A DNA stretch of 64,000 bases from Cladorhizidae sp. MBARI D1340-BT2 (taxonomy: Eukaryota > Porifera > Demospongiae > Poecilosclerida > Cladorhizidae): positions 24,377,059 to 24,441,058 of the forward strand of contig JAQNBH010000002.1 in the NCBI GenBank assembly GCA_028752905.1, given 5' to 3'. The notes under the pieces were generated by a model that worked only from the letters and a program-made list of their open reading frames with translations, was not told where the DNA came from and did no database searches. Both the position numbers and the translations under genes were made by a program. Numbering within the stretch: position 1 is the first letter of the stretch; every line of letters begins with the position of its first letter. This document shows, piece by piece, positions 33,009 to 47,367 of the stretch.

Positions 33009-34216
33009 AACATGTTTAGCATCAAGTAAGAGTACAATTCATAACTGCCCTAATTAACAAGACCAAAGTCCCAGATTTTGTCAACTGATAGAGAAGGCCC
33101 TTATCTGCAACATGTGAACAGATTATCAATAAATGTAGTGGTTTTTCACTGGCAGGCCACCGCTTTGGCAACTGGAAAACGCCAGGAAAAATCCCAAACC
33201 TTACCACTTCAAATTACCATAACTTGCTAATACTTAGAGTACTCAAACTTTTGGCACGTATAAAAGACAGATAATTAGAAGGGCTATTCGGTGATATAAA
33301 AATTATCTTTTTTGGGTAAAGTGTAGTAAAGTTATGAGCTTCACGGCAAAAAAACAAGATTTTCGGGGGGAAAATGAGAAACATATAGACCAAATTAGGG
33401 CAAATATCAAGAACATGTTTAGCATCAAGTAAGAGTACAATTCATAACTGCCCTAATTAACAAGACCAAAGTCCCAGATTTTGTCAACTGATAGAGAAGG
33501 CCCTTATCTGCAACATGTGAACAGATTATCAATAAATGTAGTGGTTTTTCACTGGCAGGCCACCGCTTTGGCAACTGGAAAACGCCAGGAAAAATCCCAA
33601 ACCTTACCACTTCAAATTACCATAACTTGCTAATACTTAGAGTACTCAAACTTTTGGCACGTATAAAAGACAGATAATTAGAAGGGCTATTCGGTGATAT
33701 AAAAATTATCTTTTTTGGGTAAAGTGTAGTAAAGTTATGAGCTTCACGGCAAAAAAACAAGATTTTCGGGGGGAAAATGAGAAACATATAGACCAAATTA
33801 GGGCAAATATCAAGAACATGTTTAGCATCAAGTAAGAGTACAATTCATAACTGCCCTAATTAACAAGACCAAAGTCCCAGATTTTGTCAACTGATAGAGA
33901 AGGCCCTTATCTGCAACATGTGAACAGATTATCAATAAATGTAGTGATTTTCACTGGCAGGCCACCGCTTTGGCAACTGGAAAACGCCAGGAAAGATCCC
34001 AAACCTTACCACTTCAAATCACCATAACTTGCTAATACTTAGAGTACTTAAAATTTTGGCACGTACAAAAGACAGATAATTAGAAGAGCTATCCGGTGAT
34101 ATAAAAATTATCTTTTTTGGGTAAAGTGTAGAAAAGTTATGAGCTTCACGGCAAAAAAACAAGATTTTCGGGGGGAAAATGAGAAACATATAGACCAAAT
34201 TAGGGCAAATATCAAG

Positions 34217-34722
34217 ATAGAGAACACATAATGAAACCTATCATTCGAATCATATCAAGTCCATTACAGTAAAGTGTGCAGAATATTATGGATGTTTGAT
34301 ATCAACAGAGAGCACAGAGAGAGACCTATCTTAATAGCTATATATCAAGTTTATTCAGTGAAGTGTGGAGAATCTATTTAGCATCAAGAGAGAGCAGAGA
34401 GAAACCTATCTTGTGATTCTATCAAGTCCATTACTGTGAAGTATGCGGAATATACGGATGTTTGGTATCAAGAGAGAGAACAGAGAGAGGCCTACCTTTA
34501 GAGCTATATATCAAGTTTATACAGTGAAGTGTGGAGAATCTATGAAGCTAACATGTTTAGCTCAAGATAGAGAACACTGAGAGATACCTATCTTGCAAGT
34601 CCATTACAGTGAAGTGTGCAGAATATATGGATGTTTGGTATCAAGAGAGAGCACTTGGAGAGTCCTATCTTAATAGCTGTATAACAAGTCTATTCAGTTA
34701 AGTGTGGATAATCTACGAAGCT
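34217..34722 (-). repeat. B block, reverse, GTTAAG variant
   Basis: 506 bp, sharing CAGTTAAGTG with the interrupted block upstream. Two A monomers (34723-35527) follow. Confidence 0.92.
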
Positions 34723-35527
34723 AACATGTTTAGCATCAAGTAAGAGTACAATTCATAACTGCCCTAATTAACAAGACCAAAGTCCCAGATTTTGTCAACT
34801 GATAGAGAAGGCCCTTATCTGCAACATGTGAACAGATTATCAATAAATGTAGTGGTTTTTCACTGGCAGGCCACCGCTTTGGCAACTGGAAAACGCCAGG
34901 AAAAATCCCAAACCTTACCACTTCAAATTACCATAACTTGCTAATACTTAGAGTACTCAAACTTTTGGCACGTATAAAAGACAGATAATTAGAAGGGCTA
35001 TTCGGTGATATAAAAATTATCTTTTTTGGGTAAAGTGTAGTAAAGTTATGAGCTTCACGGCAAAAAAACAAGATTTTCGGGGGGAAAATGAGAAACATAT
35101 AGACCAAATTAGGGCAAATATCAAGAACATGTTTAGCATCAAGTAAGAGTACAATTCATAACTGCCCTAATTAACAAGACCAAAGTCCCAGATTTTGTCA
35201 ACTGATAGAGAAGGCCCTTATCTGCAACATGTGAACAGATTATCAATAAATGTAGTGGTTTTCACTGGCAGGCCACCGCTTTGGCAACTGGAAAACGCCA
35301 GGAAAGATCCCAAACCTTACCACTTCAAATCACCATAACTTGCTAATACTTAGAGTACTTAAAATTTTGGCACGTACAAAAGACAGATAATTAGAAGAGC
35401 TATCCGGTGATATAAAAATTATCTTTTTTGGGTAAAGTGTAGAAAAGTTATGAGCTTCACGGCAAAAAAACAAGATTTTCGGGGGGAAAATGAGAAACAT
35501 ATAGACCAAATTAGGGCAAATATCAAG

Positions 35528-36033
35528 ATAGAGAACACATAATGAAACCTATCATTCGAATCATATCAAGTCCATTACAGTAAAGTGTGCAGAATATTAT
35601 GGATGTTTGATATCAACAGAGAGCACAGAGAGAGACCTATCTTAATAGCTATATATCAAGTTTATTCAGTGAAGTGTGGAGAATCTATTTAGCATCAAGA
35701 GAGAGCAGAGAGAAACCTATCTTGTGATTCTATCAAGTCCATTACTGTGAAGTATGCGGAATATACGGATGTTTGGTATCAAGAGAGAGAACAGAGAGAG
35801 GCCTACCTTTAGAGCTATATATCAAGTTTATACAGTGAAGTGTGGAGAATCTATGAAGCTAACATGTTTAGCTCAAGATAGAGAACACTGAGAGATACCT
35901 ATCTTGCAAGTCCATTACAGTGAAGTGTGCAGAATATATGGATGTTTGGTATCAAGAGAGAGCACTTGGAGAGTCCTATCTTAATAGCTGTATAACAAGT
36001 CTATTCAGTGAAGTGTGGATAATCTACGAAGCT
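35528..36033 (-). repeat. B block, reverse
   Basis: Full 506-bp copy. Two A monomers (36034-36838) follow, the first of which has TTTTTTGGATAAAG. Confidence 0.92.
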
Positions 36034-36838
36034 AACATGTTTAGCATCAAGTAAGAGTACAATTCATAACTGCCCTAATTAACAAGACCAAAGTCCCAGA
36101 TTTTGTCAACTGATAGAGAAGGCCCTTATCTGCAACATGTGAACAGATTATCAATAAATGTAGTGGTTTTTCACTGGCAGGCCACCGCTTTGGCAACTGG
36201 AAAACGCCAGGAAAAATCACAAACCTTAACACTTCAAATTACCATAACTTGCTAATACTTAGAGTACTCAAACTTTTGGCACGTACAAAAGACAGATAAT
36301 TAGAAGGGCTATCCGGTGATATAAAAATTATCTTTTTTGGATAAAGTGTAGAAAAGTTATGAGCTTCACGGCAAAAAAACAAGATTTTCGGGGGGAAAAT
36401 GAGAAACATATAGACCAAATTAGGGCAAATATCAAGAACATGTTTAGCATCAAGTAAGAGTACAATTCATAACTGCCCTAATTAACAAGACCAAAGTCCC
36501 AGATTTTGTCAACTGATAGAGAAGGCCCTTATCTGCAACATGTGAACAGATTATCAATAAATGTAGTGGTTTTCACTGGCAGGCCACCGCTTTGGCAACT
36601 GGAAAACGCCAGGAAAGATCCCAAACCTTACCACTTCAAATCACCATAACTTGCTAATACTTAGAGTACTTAAAATTTTGGCACGTACAAAAGACAGATA
36701 ATTAGAAGAGCTATTCGGTGATATAAAAATTATCTTTTTTGGGTAAAGTGTAGAAAAGTTATGAGCTTCACGGCAAAAAAACAAGATTTTCGGGGGGGAA
36801 ATGAGAAACATATAGACCAAATTAGGGCAAATATCAAG

Positions 36839-37386
36839 ATAGAGAACACATAATGAAACCTATCATTCGAATCATATCAAGTCCATTACAGTAAAGTGTG
36901 CAGAATATTATGGATGTTTGATATCAACAGAGAGCACAGAGAGAGACCTATCTTAATAGCTATATATCAAGTTTATTCAGTGAAGTGTGGAGAATCTATT
37001 TAGCATCAAGAGAGAGCAGAGAGAAACCTATCTTGTGATTCTATCAAGTCCATTACTGTGAAGTATGCGGAATATACGGATGTTTGGTATCAAGAGAGAG
37101 AACAGAGAGAGGCCTACCTTTAGAGCTATATATCAAGTTTATACAGTGAAGTGTGGAGAATCTATGAAGCTAACATGTTTAGCTCAAGATAGAGAACACT
37201 GAAAACATCCGTATATTCCGCATACTTCACAGTAATGGACTTGAGAGATACCTATCTTGCAAGTCCATTACAGTGAAGTGTGCAGAATATATGGATGTTT
37301 GGTATCAAGAGAGAGCACTTGGAGAGTCCTATCTTAATAGCTGTATAACAAGTCTATTCAGTGAAGTGTGGATAATCTACGAAGCT
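36839..37386 (-). repeat. B block with 42-bp inverted insertion (548 bp)
   Basis: It is 42 bp longer than normal. The extra sequence (37203-37244) lies between CACTGA and GAGATACC and is the reverse complement of 37044-37085 within the same block. Two A monomers (37387-38191) follow. The first has CTACAACATG for CTGCAACATG. Confidence 0.93.
37203..37244 (+). repeat. Inverted templated insertion (42 bp)
   Basis: The insert runs from AAACATCCGTATATTCC to AATGGACTTGA. It is forward-oriented B sequence inside a reverse-oriented B block, identical to the complement of 37044-37085 and separated from it by 117 bp. This pattern is typical of template switching to the opposite strand during replication. 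Confidence 0.9.
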
Positions 37387-38191
37387 AACATGTTTAGCAT
37401 CAAGTAAGAGTACAATTCATAACTGCCCTAATTAACAAGACCAAAGTCCCAGATTTTGTCAACTGATAGAGAAGGCCCTTATCTACAACATGTGAACAGA
37501 TTATCAATAAATGTAGTGGTTTTTCACTGGCAGGCCACCGCTTTGGCAACTGGAAAACGCCAGGAAAAATCCCAAACCTTACCACTTCAAATTACCATAA
37601 CTTGCTAATACTTAGAGTACTCAAACTTTTGGCACGTATAAAAGACAGATAATTAGAAGGGCTATTCGGTGATATAAAAATTATCTTTTTTGGGTAAAGT
37701 GTAGAAAAGTTATGAGCTTCACGGCAAAAAAACAAGATTTTCGGGGGGGAAATGAGAAACATATAGACCAAATTAGGGCAAATATCAAGAACATGTTTAG
37801 CATCAAGTAAGAGTACAATTCATAACTGCCCTAATTAACAAGACCAAAGTCCCAGATTTTGTCAACTGATAGAGAAGGCCCTTATCTGCAACATGTGAAC
37901 AGATTATCAATAAATGTAGTGGTTTTCACTGGCAGGCCACCGCTTTGGCAACTGGAAAACGCCAGGAAAGATCCCAAACCTTACCACTTCAAATCACCAT
38001 AACTTGCTAATACTTAGAGTACTTAAAATTTTGGCACGTACAAAAGACAGATAATTAGAAGAGCTATCCGGTGATATAAAAATTATCTTTTTTGGGTAAA
38101 GTGTAGAAAAGTTATGAGCTTCACGGCAAAAAAACAAGATTTTCGGGGGGAAAATGAGAAACATATAGACCAAATTAGGGCAAATATCAAG

Positions 38192-38697
38192 ATAGAGAAC
38201 ACATAATGAAACCTATCATTCGAATCATATCAAGTCCATTACAGTAAAGTGTGCAGAATATTATGGATGTTTGATATCAACAGAGAGCACAGAGAGAGAC
38301 CTATCTTAATAGCTATATATCAAGTTTATTCAGTGAAGTGTGGAGAATCTATTTAGCATCAAGAGAGAGCAGAGAGAAACCTATCTTGTGATTCTATCAA
38401 GTCCATTACTGTGAAGTATGCGGAATATACGGATGTTTGGTATCAAGAGAGAGAACAGAGAGAGGCCTACCTTTAGAGCTATATATCAAGTTTATACAGT
38501 GAAGTGTGGAGAATCTATGAAGCTAACATGTTTAGCTCAAGATAGAGAACACTGAGAGATACCTATCTTGCAAGTCCATTACAGTGAAGTGTGCAGAATA
38601 TATGGATGTTTGGTATCAAGAGAGAGCACTTGGAGAGTCCTATCTTAATAGCTGTATAACAAGTCTATTCAGTGAAGTGTGGATAATCTACGAAGCT
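38192..38697 (-). repeat. B block, reverse
   Basis: Full 506-bp copy. Two A monomers (38698-39502) follow. They open the block that recurs 7359 bp downstream. Confidence 0.92.
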
Positions 38698-39502
38698 AAC
38701 ATGTTTAGCATCAAGTAAGAGTACAATTCATAACTGCCCTAATTAACAAGACCAAAGTCCCAGATTTTGTCAACTGATAGAGAAGGCCCTTATCTGCAAC
38801 ATGTGAACAGATTATCAATAAATGTAGTGGTTTTTCACTGGCAGGCCACCGCTTTGGCAACTGGAAAACGCCAGGAAAAATCCCAAACCTTACCACTTCA
38901 AATTACCATAACTTGCTAATACTTAGAGTACTCAAACTTTTGGCACGTATAAAAGACAGATAATTAGAAGGGCTATTCGGTGATATAAAAATTATCTTTT
39001 TTGGGTAAAGTGTAGAAAAGTTATGAGCTTCACGGCAAAAAAACAAGATTTTCGGGGGGAAAATGAGAAACATATAGACCAAATTAGGGCAAATATCAAG
39101 AACATGTTTAGCATCAAGTAAGAGTACAATTCATAACTGCCCTAATTAACAAGACCAAAGTCCCAGATTTTGTCAACTGATAGAGAAGGCCCTTATCTGC
39201 AACATGTGAACAGATTATCAATAAATGTAGTGATTTTCACTGGCAGGCCACCGCTTTGGCAACTGGAAAACGCCAGGAAAGATCCCAAACCTTACCACTT
39301 CAAATCACCATAACTTGCTAATACTTAGAGTACTTAAAATTTTGGCACGTACAAAAGACAGATAATTAGAAGAGCTATCCGGTGATATAAAAATTATCTT
39401 TTTTGGGTAAAGTGTAGAAAAGTTATGAGCTTTACGGCAAAAAAACAAGATTTTCGGGGGGAAAATGAGAAACATATAGACCAAATTAGGGCAAATATCA
39501 AG

Positions 39503-40008
39503 ATAGAGAACACATAATGAAACCTATCATTCGAATCATATCAAGTCCATTACAGTAAAGTGTGCAGAATATTATGGATGTTTGATATCAACAGAGAGCA
39601 CAGAGAGAGACCTATCTTAATAGCTATATATCAAGTTTATTCAGTGAAGTGTGGAGAATCTATTTAGCATCAAGAGAGAGCAGAGAGAAACCTATCTTGT
39701 GATTCTATCAAGTCCATTACTGTGAAGTATGCGGAATATACGGATGTTTGGTATCAAGAGAGAGAACAGAGAGAGGCCTACCTTTAGAGCTATATATCAA
39801 GTTTATACAGTGAAGTGTGGAGAATCTATGAAGCTAACATGTTTAGCTCAAGATAGAGAACACTGAGAGATACCTATCTTGCAAGTCCATTACAGTGAAG
39901 TGTGCAGAATATATGGATGTTTGGTATCAAGAGAGAGCACTTGGAGAGTCCTATCTTAATAGCTGTATAACAAGTCTATTCAGTGAAGTGTGGATAATCT
40001 ACGAAGCT
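39503..40008 (-). repeat. B block, reverse
   Basis: 506 bp, counterpart of 46862 in the 7359-bp displaced duplication. Two A monomers (40009-40813) follow. The first has the private change GCAGGCTACC. Confidence 0.92.
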
Positions 40009-40813
40009 AACATGTTTAGCATCAAGTAAGAGTACAATTCATAACTGCCCTAATTAACAAGACCAAAGTCCCAGATTTTGTCAACTGATAGAGAAGGCCC
40101 TTATCTGCAACATGTGAACAGATTATCAATAAATGTAGTGGTTTTTCACTGGCAGGCTACCGCTTTGGCAACTGGAAAACGCCAGGAAAAATCACAAACC
40201 TTAACACTTCAAATCACCATAACTTGCTAATACTTAGAGTACTCAAAATTTTGGCACGTACACAAGACAGATAATTAGAAGGGCTATCCGGTGATATAAA
40301 AATTATCTTTTTTGGATAAAGTGTAGAAAAGTTATGAGCTTCACGGCAAAAAAACCAGATTTTCGGGGGGGAAATGAGAAACATATAGACCAAATTAGGG
40401 CAAATATCAAGAACATGTTTAGCATCAAGTAAGAGTACAATTCATAACTGCCCTAATTAACAAGACCAAAGTCCCAGATTTTGTCAACTGATAGAGAAGG
40501 CCCTTATCTGCAACATGTGAACAGATTATCAATAAATGTAGTGGTTTTCACTGGCAGGCCACCGCTTTGGCAACTGGAAAACGCCAGGAAAGATCCCAAA
40601 CCTTACCACTTCAAATCACCATAACTTGCTAATACTTAGAGTACTTAAAATTTTGGCACGTACAAAAGACAGATAATTAGAAGAGCTATCCGGTGATATA
40701 AAAATTATCTTTTTTGGGTAAAGTGTAGAAAAGTTATGAGCTTCACGGCAAAAAAACAAGATTTTCGGGGGGAAAATGAGAAACATATAGACCAAATTAG
40801 GGCAAATATCAAG

Positions 40814-41319
40814 ATAGAGAACACATAATGAAACCTATCATTCGAATCATATCAAGTCCATTACAGTAAAGTGTGCAGAATATTATGGATGTTTGATATC
40901 AACAGAGAGCACAGAGAGAGACCTATCTTAATAGCTATATATCAAGTTTATTCAGTGAAGTGTGGAGAATCTATTTAGCATCAAGAGAGAGCAGAGAGAA
41001 ACCTATCTTGTGATTCTATCAAGTCCATTACTGTGAAGTATGCGGAATATACGGATGTTTGGTATCAAGAGAGAGAACAGAGAGAGGCCTACCTTTAGAG
41101 CTATATATCAAGTTTATACAGTGAAGTGTGGAGAATCTATGAAGCTAACATGTTTAGCTCAAGATAGAGAACACTGAGAGATACCTATCTTGCAAGTCCA
41201 TTACAGTGAAGTGTGCAGAATATATGGATGTTTGGTATCAAGAGAGAGCACTTGGAGAGTCCTATCTTAATAGCTGTATAACAAGTCTATTCAGTGAAGT
41301 GTGGATAATCTACGAAGCT
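40814..41319 (-). repeat. B block, reverse
   Basis: 506 bp, counterpart of 48173. A single A monomer (41320-41721) follows, as at its counterpart. That monomer has the private change AAAATACAG. Confidence 0.92.
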
Positions 41320-41721
41320 AACATGTTTAGCATCAAGTAAGAGTACAATTCATAACTGCCCTAATTAACAAGACCAAAGTCCCAGATTTTGTCAACTGAT
41401 AGAGAAGGCCCTTATCTGCAACATGTGAACAGATTATCAATAAATGTAGTGGTTTTCACTGGCAGGCCACCGCTTTGGCAACTGGAAAACGCCAGGAAAG
41501 ATCCCAAACCTTACCACTTCAAATCACCATAACTTGCTAATACTTAGAGTACTTAAAATTTTGGCACGTACAAAATACAGATAATTAGAAGAGCTATCCG
41601 GTGATATAAAAATTATCTTTTTTGGGTAAAGTGTAGAAAAGTTATGAGCTTCACGGCAAAAAAACAAGATTTTCGGGGGGGAAATGAGAAACATATAGAC
41701 CAAATTAGGGCAAATATCAAG

Positions 41722-42227
41722 ATAGAGAACACATAATGAAACCTATCATTCGAATCATATCAAGTCCATTACAGTAAAGTGTGCAGAATATTATGGATGT
41801 TTGATATCAACAGAGAGCACAGAGAGAGACCTATCTTAATAGCTATATATCAAGTTTATTCAGTGAAGTGTGGAGAATCTATTTAGCATCAAGAGAGAGC
41901 AGAGAGAAACCTATCTTGTGATTCTATCAAGTCCATTACTGTGAAGTATGCGGAATATACGGATGTTTGGTATCAAGAGAGAGAACAGAGAGAGGCCTAC
42001 CTTTAGAGCTATATATCAAGTTTATACAGTGAAGTGTGGAGAATCTATGAAGCTAACATGTTTAGCTCAAGATAGAGAACACTGAGAGATACCTATCTTG
42101 CAAGTCCATTACAGTGAAGTGTGCAGAATATATGGATGTTTGGTATCAAGAGAGAGCACTTGGAGAGTCCTATCTTAATAGCTGTATAACAAGTCTATTC
42201 AGTGAAGTGTGGATAATCTACGAAGCT
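41722..42227 (-). repeat. B block, reverse
   Basis: 506 bp, counterpart of 49081. Two A monomers (42228-43032) follow. The second is of the diverged CATCATAACTTCC class. Confidence 0.92.
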
Positions 42228-43032
42228 AACATGTTTAGCATCAAGTAAGAGTACAATTCATAACTGCCCTAATTAACAAGACCAAAGTCCCAGATTTTGT
42301 CAACTGATAGAGAAGGCCCTTATCTGCAACATGTGAACAGATTATCAATAAATGTAGTGGTTTTTCACTGGCAGGCCACCGCTTTGGCAACTGGAAAACG
42401 CCAGGAAAAATCACAAACCTTAACACTTCAAATCACCATAACTTGCTAATACTTAGAGTACTCAAAATTTTGGCACGTACAAAAGACAGATAATTAGAAG
42501 GGCTATCCGGTGATATAAAAATTATCTTTTTTGGGTAAAGTGTAGAAAAGTTATGAGCTTCACGGCAAAAAAACAAGATTTTCGGGGGGAAAATGAGAAA
42601 CATATAGACCAAATTAGGGCAAATATCAAGAACATGTTTAGCATCAAGTAAGAGTACAATTCATAACTGCCCTAATTAACAAGACCAAAGTCCCAGATTT
42701 TGTCAACTGATAGAGAAGGCCCTTATCTGCAACATGTGAACAGATTATCAATAAATGTAGTGGTTTTTCACTGGCAGGCCACCGCTTTGGCAACTGGAAA
42801 ACGCCAGGAAAATCACAAACCTTACCACTTCAAATCATCATAACTTCCTAATACTTAGAGTATTCAAAACTTTGGCACGTACAAAAGACAGATAATTAGA
42901 AGAGCTATCCGGTGATATAAAAATTATCTTTTTTGGGTAAAGTTTAGAAAAGTTATGAGCTTCACGGCAAAAAAACAAGATTTTCGGGGGGGAAATGAGA
43001 AACATATAGACCAAATTAGGGCAAATATCAAG

Positions 43033-43538
43033 ATAGAGAACACATAATGAAACCTATCATTCGAATCATATCAAGTCCATTACAGTAAAGTGTGCAGAAT
43101 ATTATGGATGTTTGATATCAACAGAGAGCACAGAGAGAGACCTATCTTAATAGCTATATATCAAGTTTATTCAGTGAAGTGTGGAGAATCTATTTAGCAT
43201 CAAGAGAGAGCAGAGAGAAACCTATCTTGTGATTCTATCAAGTCCATTACTGTGAAGTATGCGGAATATACGGATGTTTGGTATCAAGAGAGAGAACAGA
43301 GAGAGGCCTACCTTTAGAGCTATATATCAAGTTTATACAGTGAAGTGTGGAGAATCTATGAAGCTAACATGTTTAGCTCAAGATAGAGAACACTGAGAGA
43401 TACCTATCTTGCAAGTCCATTACAGTGAAGTGTGCAGAATATATGGATGTTTGGTATCAAGAGAGAGCACTTGGAGAGTCCTATCTTAATAGCTGTATAA
43501 CAAGTCTATTCAGTGAAGTGTGGATAATCTACGAAGCT
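43033..43538 (-). repeat. B block, reverse
   Basis: 506 bp. Two A monomers (43539-44343) follow, repeating the preceding 1311-bp unit almost exactly, including the AAAGTTTAGAAAAG change. Confidence 0.92.
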
Positions 43539-44343
43539 AACATGTTTAGCATCAAGTAAGAGTACAATTCATAACTGCCCTAATTAACAAGACCAAAGTC
43601 CCAGATTTTGTCAACTGATAGAGAAGGCCCTTATCTGCAACATGTGAACAGATTATCAATAAATGTAGTGGTTTTTCACTGGCAGGCCACCGCTTTGGCA
43701 ACTGGAAAACGCCAGGAAAAATCACAAACCTTAACACTTCAAATCACCATAACTTGCTAATACTTAGAGTACTCAAAATTTTGGCACGTACAAAAGACAG
43801 ATAATTAGAAGGGCTATCCGGTGATATAAAAATTATCTTTTTGGGGTAAAGTGTAGAAAAGTTATGAGCTTCACGGCAAAAAAACAAGATTTTCGGGGGG
43901 AAAATGAGAAACATATAGACCAAATTAGGGCAAATATCAAGAACATGTTTAGCATCAAGTAAGAGTACAATTCATAACTGCCCTAATTAACAAGACCAAA
44001 GTCCCAGATTTTGTCAACTGATAGAGAAGGCCCTTATCTGCAACATGTGAACAGATTATCAATAAATGTAGTGGTTTTTCACTGGCAGGCCACCGCTTTG
44101 GCAACTGGAAAACGCCAGGAAAATCACAAACCTTACCACTTCAAATCATCATAACTTCCTAATACTTAGAGTATTCAAAACTTTGGCACGTACAAAAGAC
44201 AGATAATTAGAAGAGCTATCCGGTGATATAAAAATTATCTTTTTTGGGTAAAGTTTAGAAAAGTTATGAGCTTCACGGCAAAAAAACAAGATTTTCGGGG
44301 GGGAAATGAGAAACATATAGACCAAATTAGGGCAAATATCAAG

Positions 44344-44849
44344 ATAGAGAACACATAATGAAACCTATCATTCGAATCATATCAAGTCCATTACAGTAAA
44401 GTGTGCAGAATATTATGGATGTTTGATATCAACAGAGAGCACAGAGAGAGACCTATCTTAATAGCTATATATCAAGTTTATTCAGTGAAGTGTGGAGAAT
44501 CTATTTAGCATCAAGAGAGAGCAGAGAGAAACCTATCTTGTGATTCTATCAAGTCCATTACTGTGAAGTATGCGGAATATACGGATGTTTGGTATCAAGA
44601 GAGAGAACAGAGAGAGGCCTACCTTTAGAGCTATATATCAAGTTTATACAGTGAAGTGTGGAGAATCTATGAAGCTAACATGTTTAGCTCAAGATAGAGA
44701 ACACTGAGAGATACCTATCTTGCAAGTCCATTACAGTGAAGTGTGCAGAATATATGGATGTTTGGTATCAAGAGAGAGCACTTGGAGAGTCCTATCTTAA
44801 TAGCTGTATAACAAGTCTATTCAGTGAAGTGTGGATAATCTACGAAGCT
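44344..44849 (-). repeat. B block, reverse
   Basis: 506 bp. It is followed by the longest A run in the reverse array (44850-46861, five monomers), which contains two adjacent diverged-class monomers. Confidence 0.92.
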
Positions 44850-46861
44850 AACATGTTTAGCATCAAGTAAGAGTACAATTCATAACTGCCCTAATTAACA
44901 AGACCAAAGTCCCAGATTTTGTCAACTGATAGAGAAGGCCCTTATCTGCAACATGTGAACAGATTATCAATAAATGTAGTGGTTTTTCACTGGCAGGCCA
45001 CCGCTTTGGCAACTGGAAAACGCCAGGAAAAATCACAAACCTTAACACTTCAAATCACCATAACTTGCTAATACTTAGAGTACTCAAAATTTTGGCACGT
45101 ACAAAAGACAGATAATTAGAAGGGCTATCCGGTGATATAAAAATTATCTTTTTTGGGTAAAGTGTAGAAAAGTTATGAGCTTCACGGCAAAAAAACAAGA
45201 TTTTCGGGGGGAAAATGAGAAACATATAGACCAAATTAGGGCAAATATCAAGAACATGTTTAGCATCAAGTAAGAGTACAATTCATAACTGCCCTAATTA
45301 ACAAGACCAAAGTCCCAGATTTTGTCAACTGATAGAGAAGGCCCTTATCTGCAACATGTGAACAGATTATCAATAAATGTAGTGGTTTTTCACTGGCAGG
45401 CCACCGCTTTGGCAACTGGAAAACGCCAGGAAAATCACAAACCTTACCACTTCAAATCATCATAACTTCCTAATACTTAGAGTATTCAAAACTTTGGCAC
45501 GTACAAAAGACAGATAATTAGAAGGGCTATCCGGTGATATAAAAATTATCTTTTTGGGGTAAAGTGTAGAATAGTTATGAGCTTCACGGCAAAAAAACAA
45601 GATTTTCGGGGGGGAAATGAGAAACATATAGACCAAATTAGGGCAAATATCAAGAACATGTTTAGCATCAAGTAAGAGTACAATTCATAACTGCCCTAAT
45701 TAACAAGACCAAAGTCCCAGATTTTGTCAACTGATAGAGAAGGCCCTTATCTGCAACATGTGAACAGATTATCAATAAATGTAGTGGTTTTTCACTGGCA
45801 GGCCACCGCTTTGGCAACTGGAAAACGCCAGGAAAATCACAAACCTTACCACTTCAAATCATCATAACTTCCTAATACTTAGAGTATTCAAAACTTTGGC
45901 ACGTACAAAAGACAGATAATTAGAAGGGCTATCCGGTGATATAAAAATTATCTTTTTGGGGTAAAGTGTAGAATAGTTATGAGCTTCACGGCAAAAAAAC
46001 AAGATTTTCGGGGGGGAAATGAGAAACAAATAGACCAAATTAGGGCAAATATCAAGAACATGTTTAGCATCAAGTAAGAGTACAATTCATAACTGCCCTA
46101 ATTAACAAGACCAAAGTCCCAGATTTTGTCAACTGATAGAGAAGGCCCTTATCTGCAACATGTGAACAGATTATCAATAAATGTAGTGGTTTTTCACTGG
46201 CAGGCCACCGCTTTGGCAACTGGAAAACGCCAGGAAAAATCCCAAACCTTACCACTTCAAATTACCATAACTTGCTAATACTTAGAGTACTCAAACTTTT
46301 GGCACGTATAAAAGACAGATAATTAGAAGGGCTATTCGGTGATATAAAAATTATCTTTTTTGGGTAAAGTGTAGAAAAGTTATGAGCTTCACGGCAAAAA
46401 AACAAGATTTTCGGGGGGAAAATGAGAAACATATAGACCAAATTAGGGCAAATATCAAGAACATGTTTAGCATCAAGTAAGAGTACAATTCATAACTGCC
46501 CTAATTAACAAGACCAAAGTCCCAGATTTTGTCAACTGATAGAGAAGGCCCTTATCTGCAACATGTGAACAGATTATCAATAAATGTAGTGATTTTCACT
46601 GGCAGGCCACCGCTTTGGCAACTGGAAAACGCCAGGAAAGATCCCAAACCTTACCACTTCAAATCACCATAACTTGCTAATACTTAGAGTACTTAAAATT
46701 TTGGCACGTACAAAAGACAGATAATTAGAAGAGCTATCCGGTGATATAAAAATTATCTTTTTTGGGTAAAGTGTAGAAAAGTTATGAGCTTTACGGCAAA
46801 AAAACAAGATTTTCGGGGGGAAAATGAGAAACATATAGACCAAATTAGGGCAAATATCAAG

Positions 46862-47367
46862 ATAGAGAACACATAATGAAACCTATCATTCGAATCATAT
46901 CAAGTCCATTACAGTAAAGTGTGCAGAATATTATGGATGTTTGATATCAACAGAGAGCACAGAGAGAGACCTATCTTAATAGCTATATATCAAGTTTATT
47001 CAGTGAAGTGTGGAGAATCTATTTAGCATCAAGAGAGAGCAGAGAGAAACCTATCTTGTGATTCTATCAAGTCCATTACTGTGAAGTATGCGGAATATAC
47101 GGATGTTTGGTATCAAGAGAGAGAACAGAGAGAGGCCTACCTTTAGAGCTATATATCAAGTTTATACAGTGAAGTGTGGAGAATCTATGAAGCTAACATG
47201 TTTAGCTCAAGATAGAGAACACTGAGAGATACCTATCTTGCAAGTCCATTACAGTGAAGTGTGCAGAATATATGGATGTTTGGTATCAAGAGAGAGCACT
47301 TGGAGAGTCCTATCTTAATAGCTGTATAACAAGTCTATTCAGTGAAGTGTGGATAATCTACGAAGCT
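46862..47367 (-). repeat. B block, reverse
   Basis: 506 bp, within the downstream copy of the 7359-bp displaced duplication. Two A monomers (47368-48172) follow, with the shared markers CACAAGACAG and AAAACCAGATTTTC. Confidence 0.92.

Larger units (their letters stand above)
38700..42640 (-). repeat. Displaced duplication, upstream copy (repeated 7359 bp downstream at about 46.06-50.0 kb)
   Basis: The order and spacing of B blocks and A runs match (39503, 40814, 41722 versus 46862, 48173, 49081). Rare variants also match: GTAGTGATTTTCAC, GCTTTACGGC, CACAAGACAG and AAAACCAGATTTTC. The intervening 42.6-46.0 kb is a separate local amplification. Confidence 0.8.
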
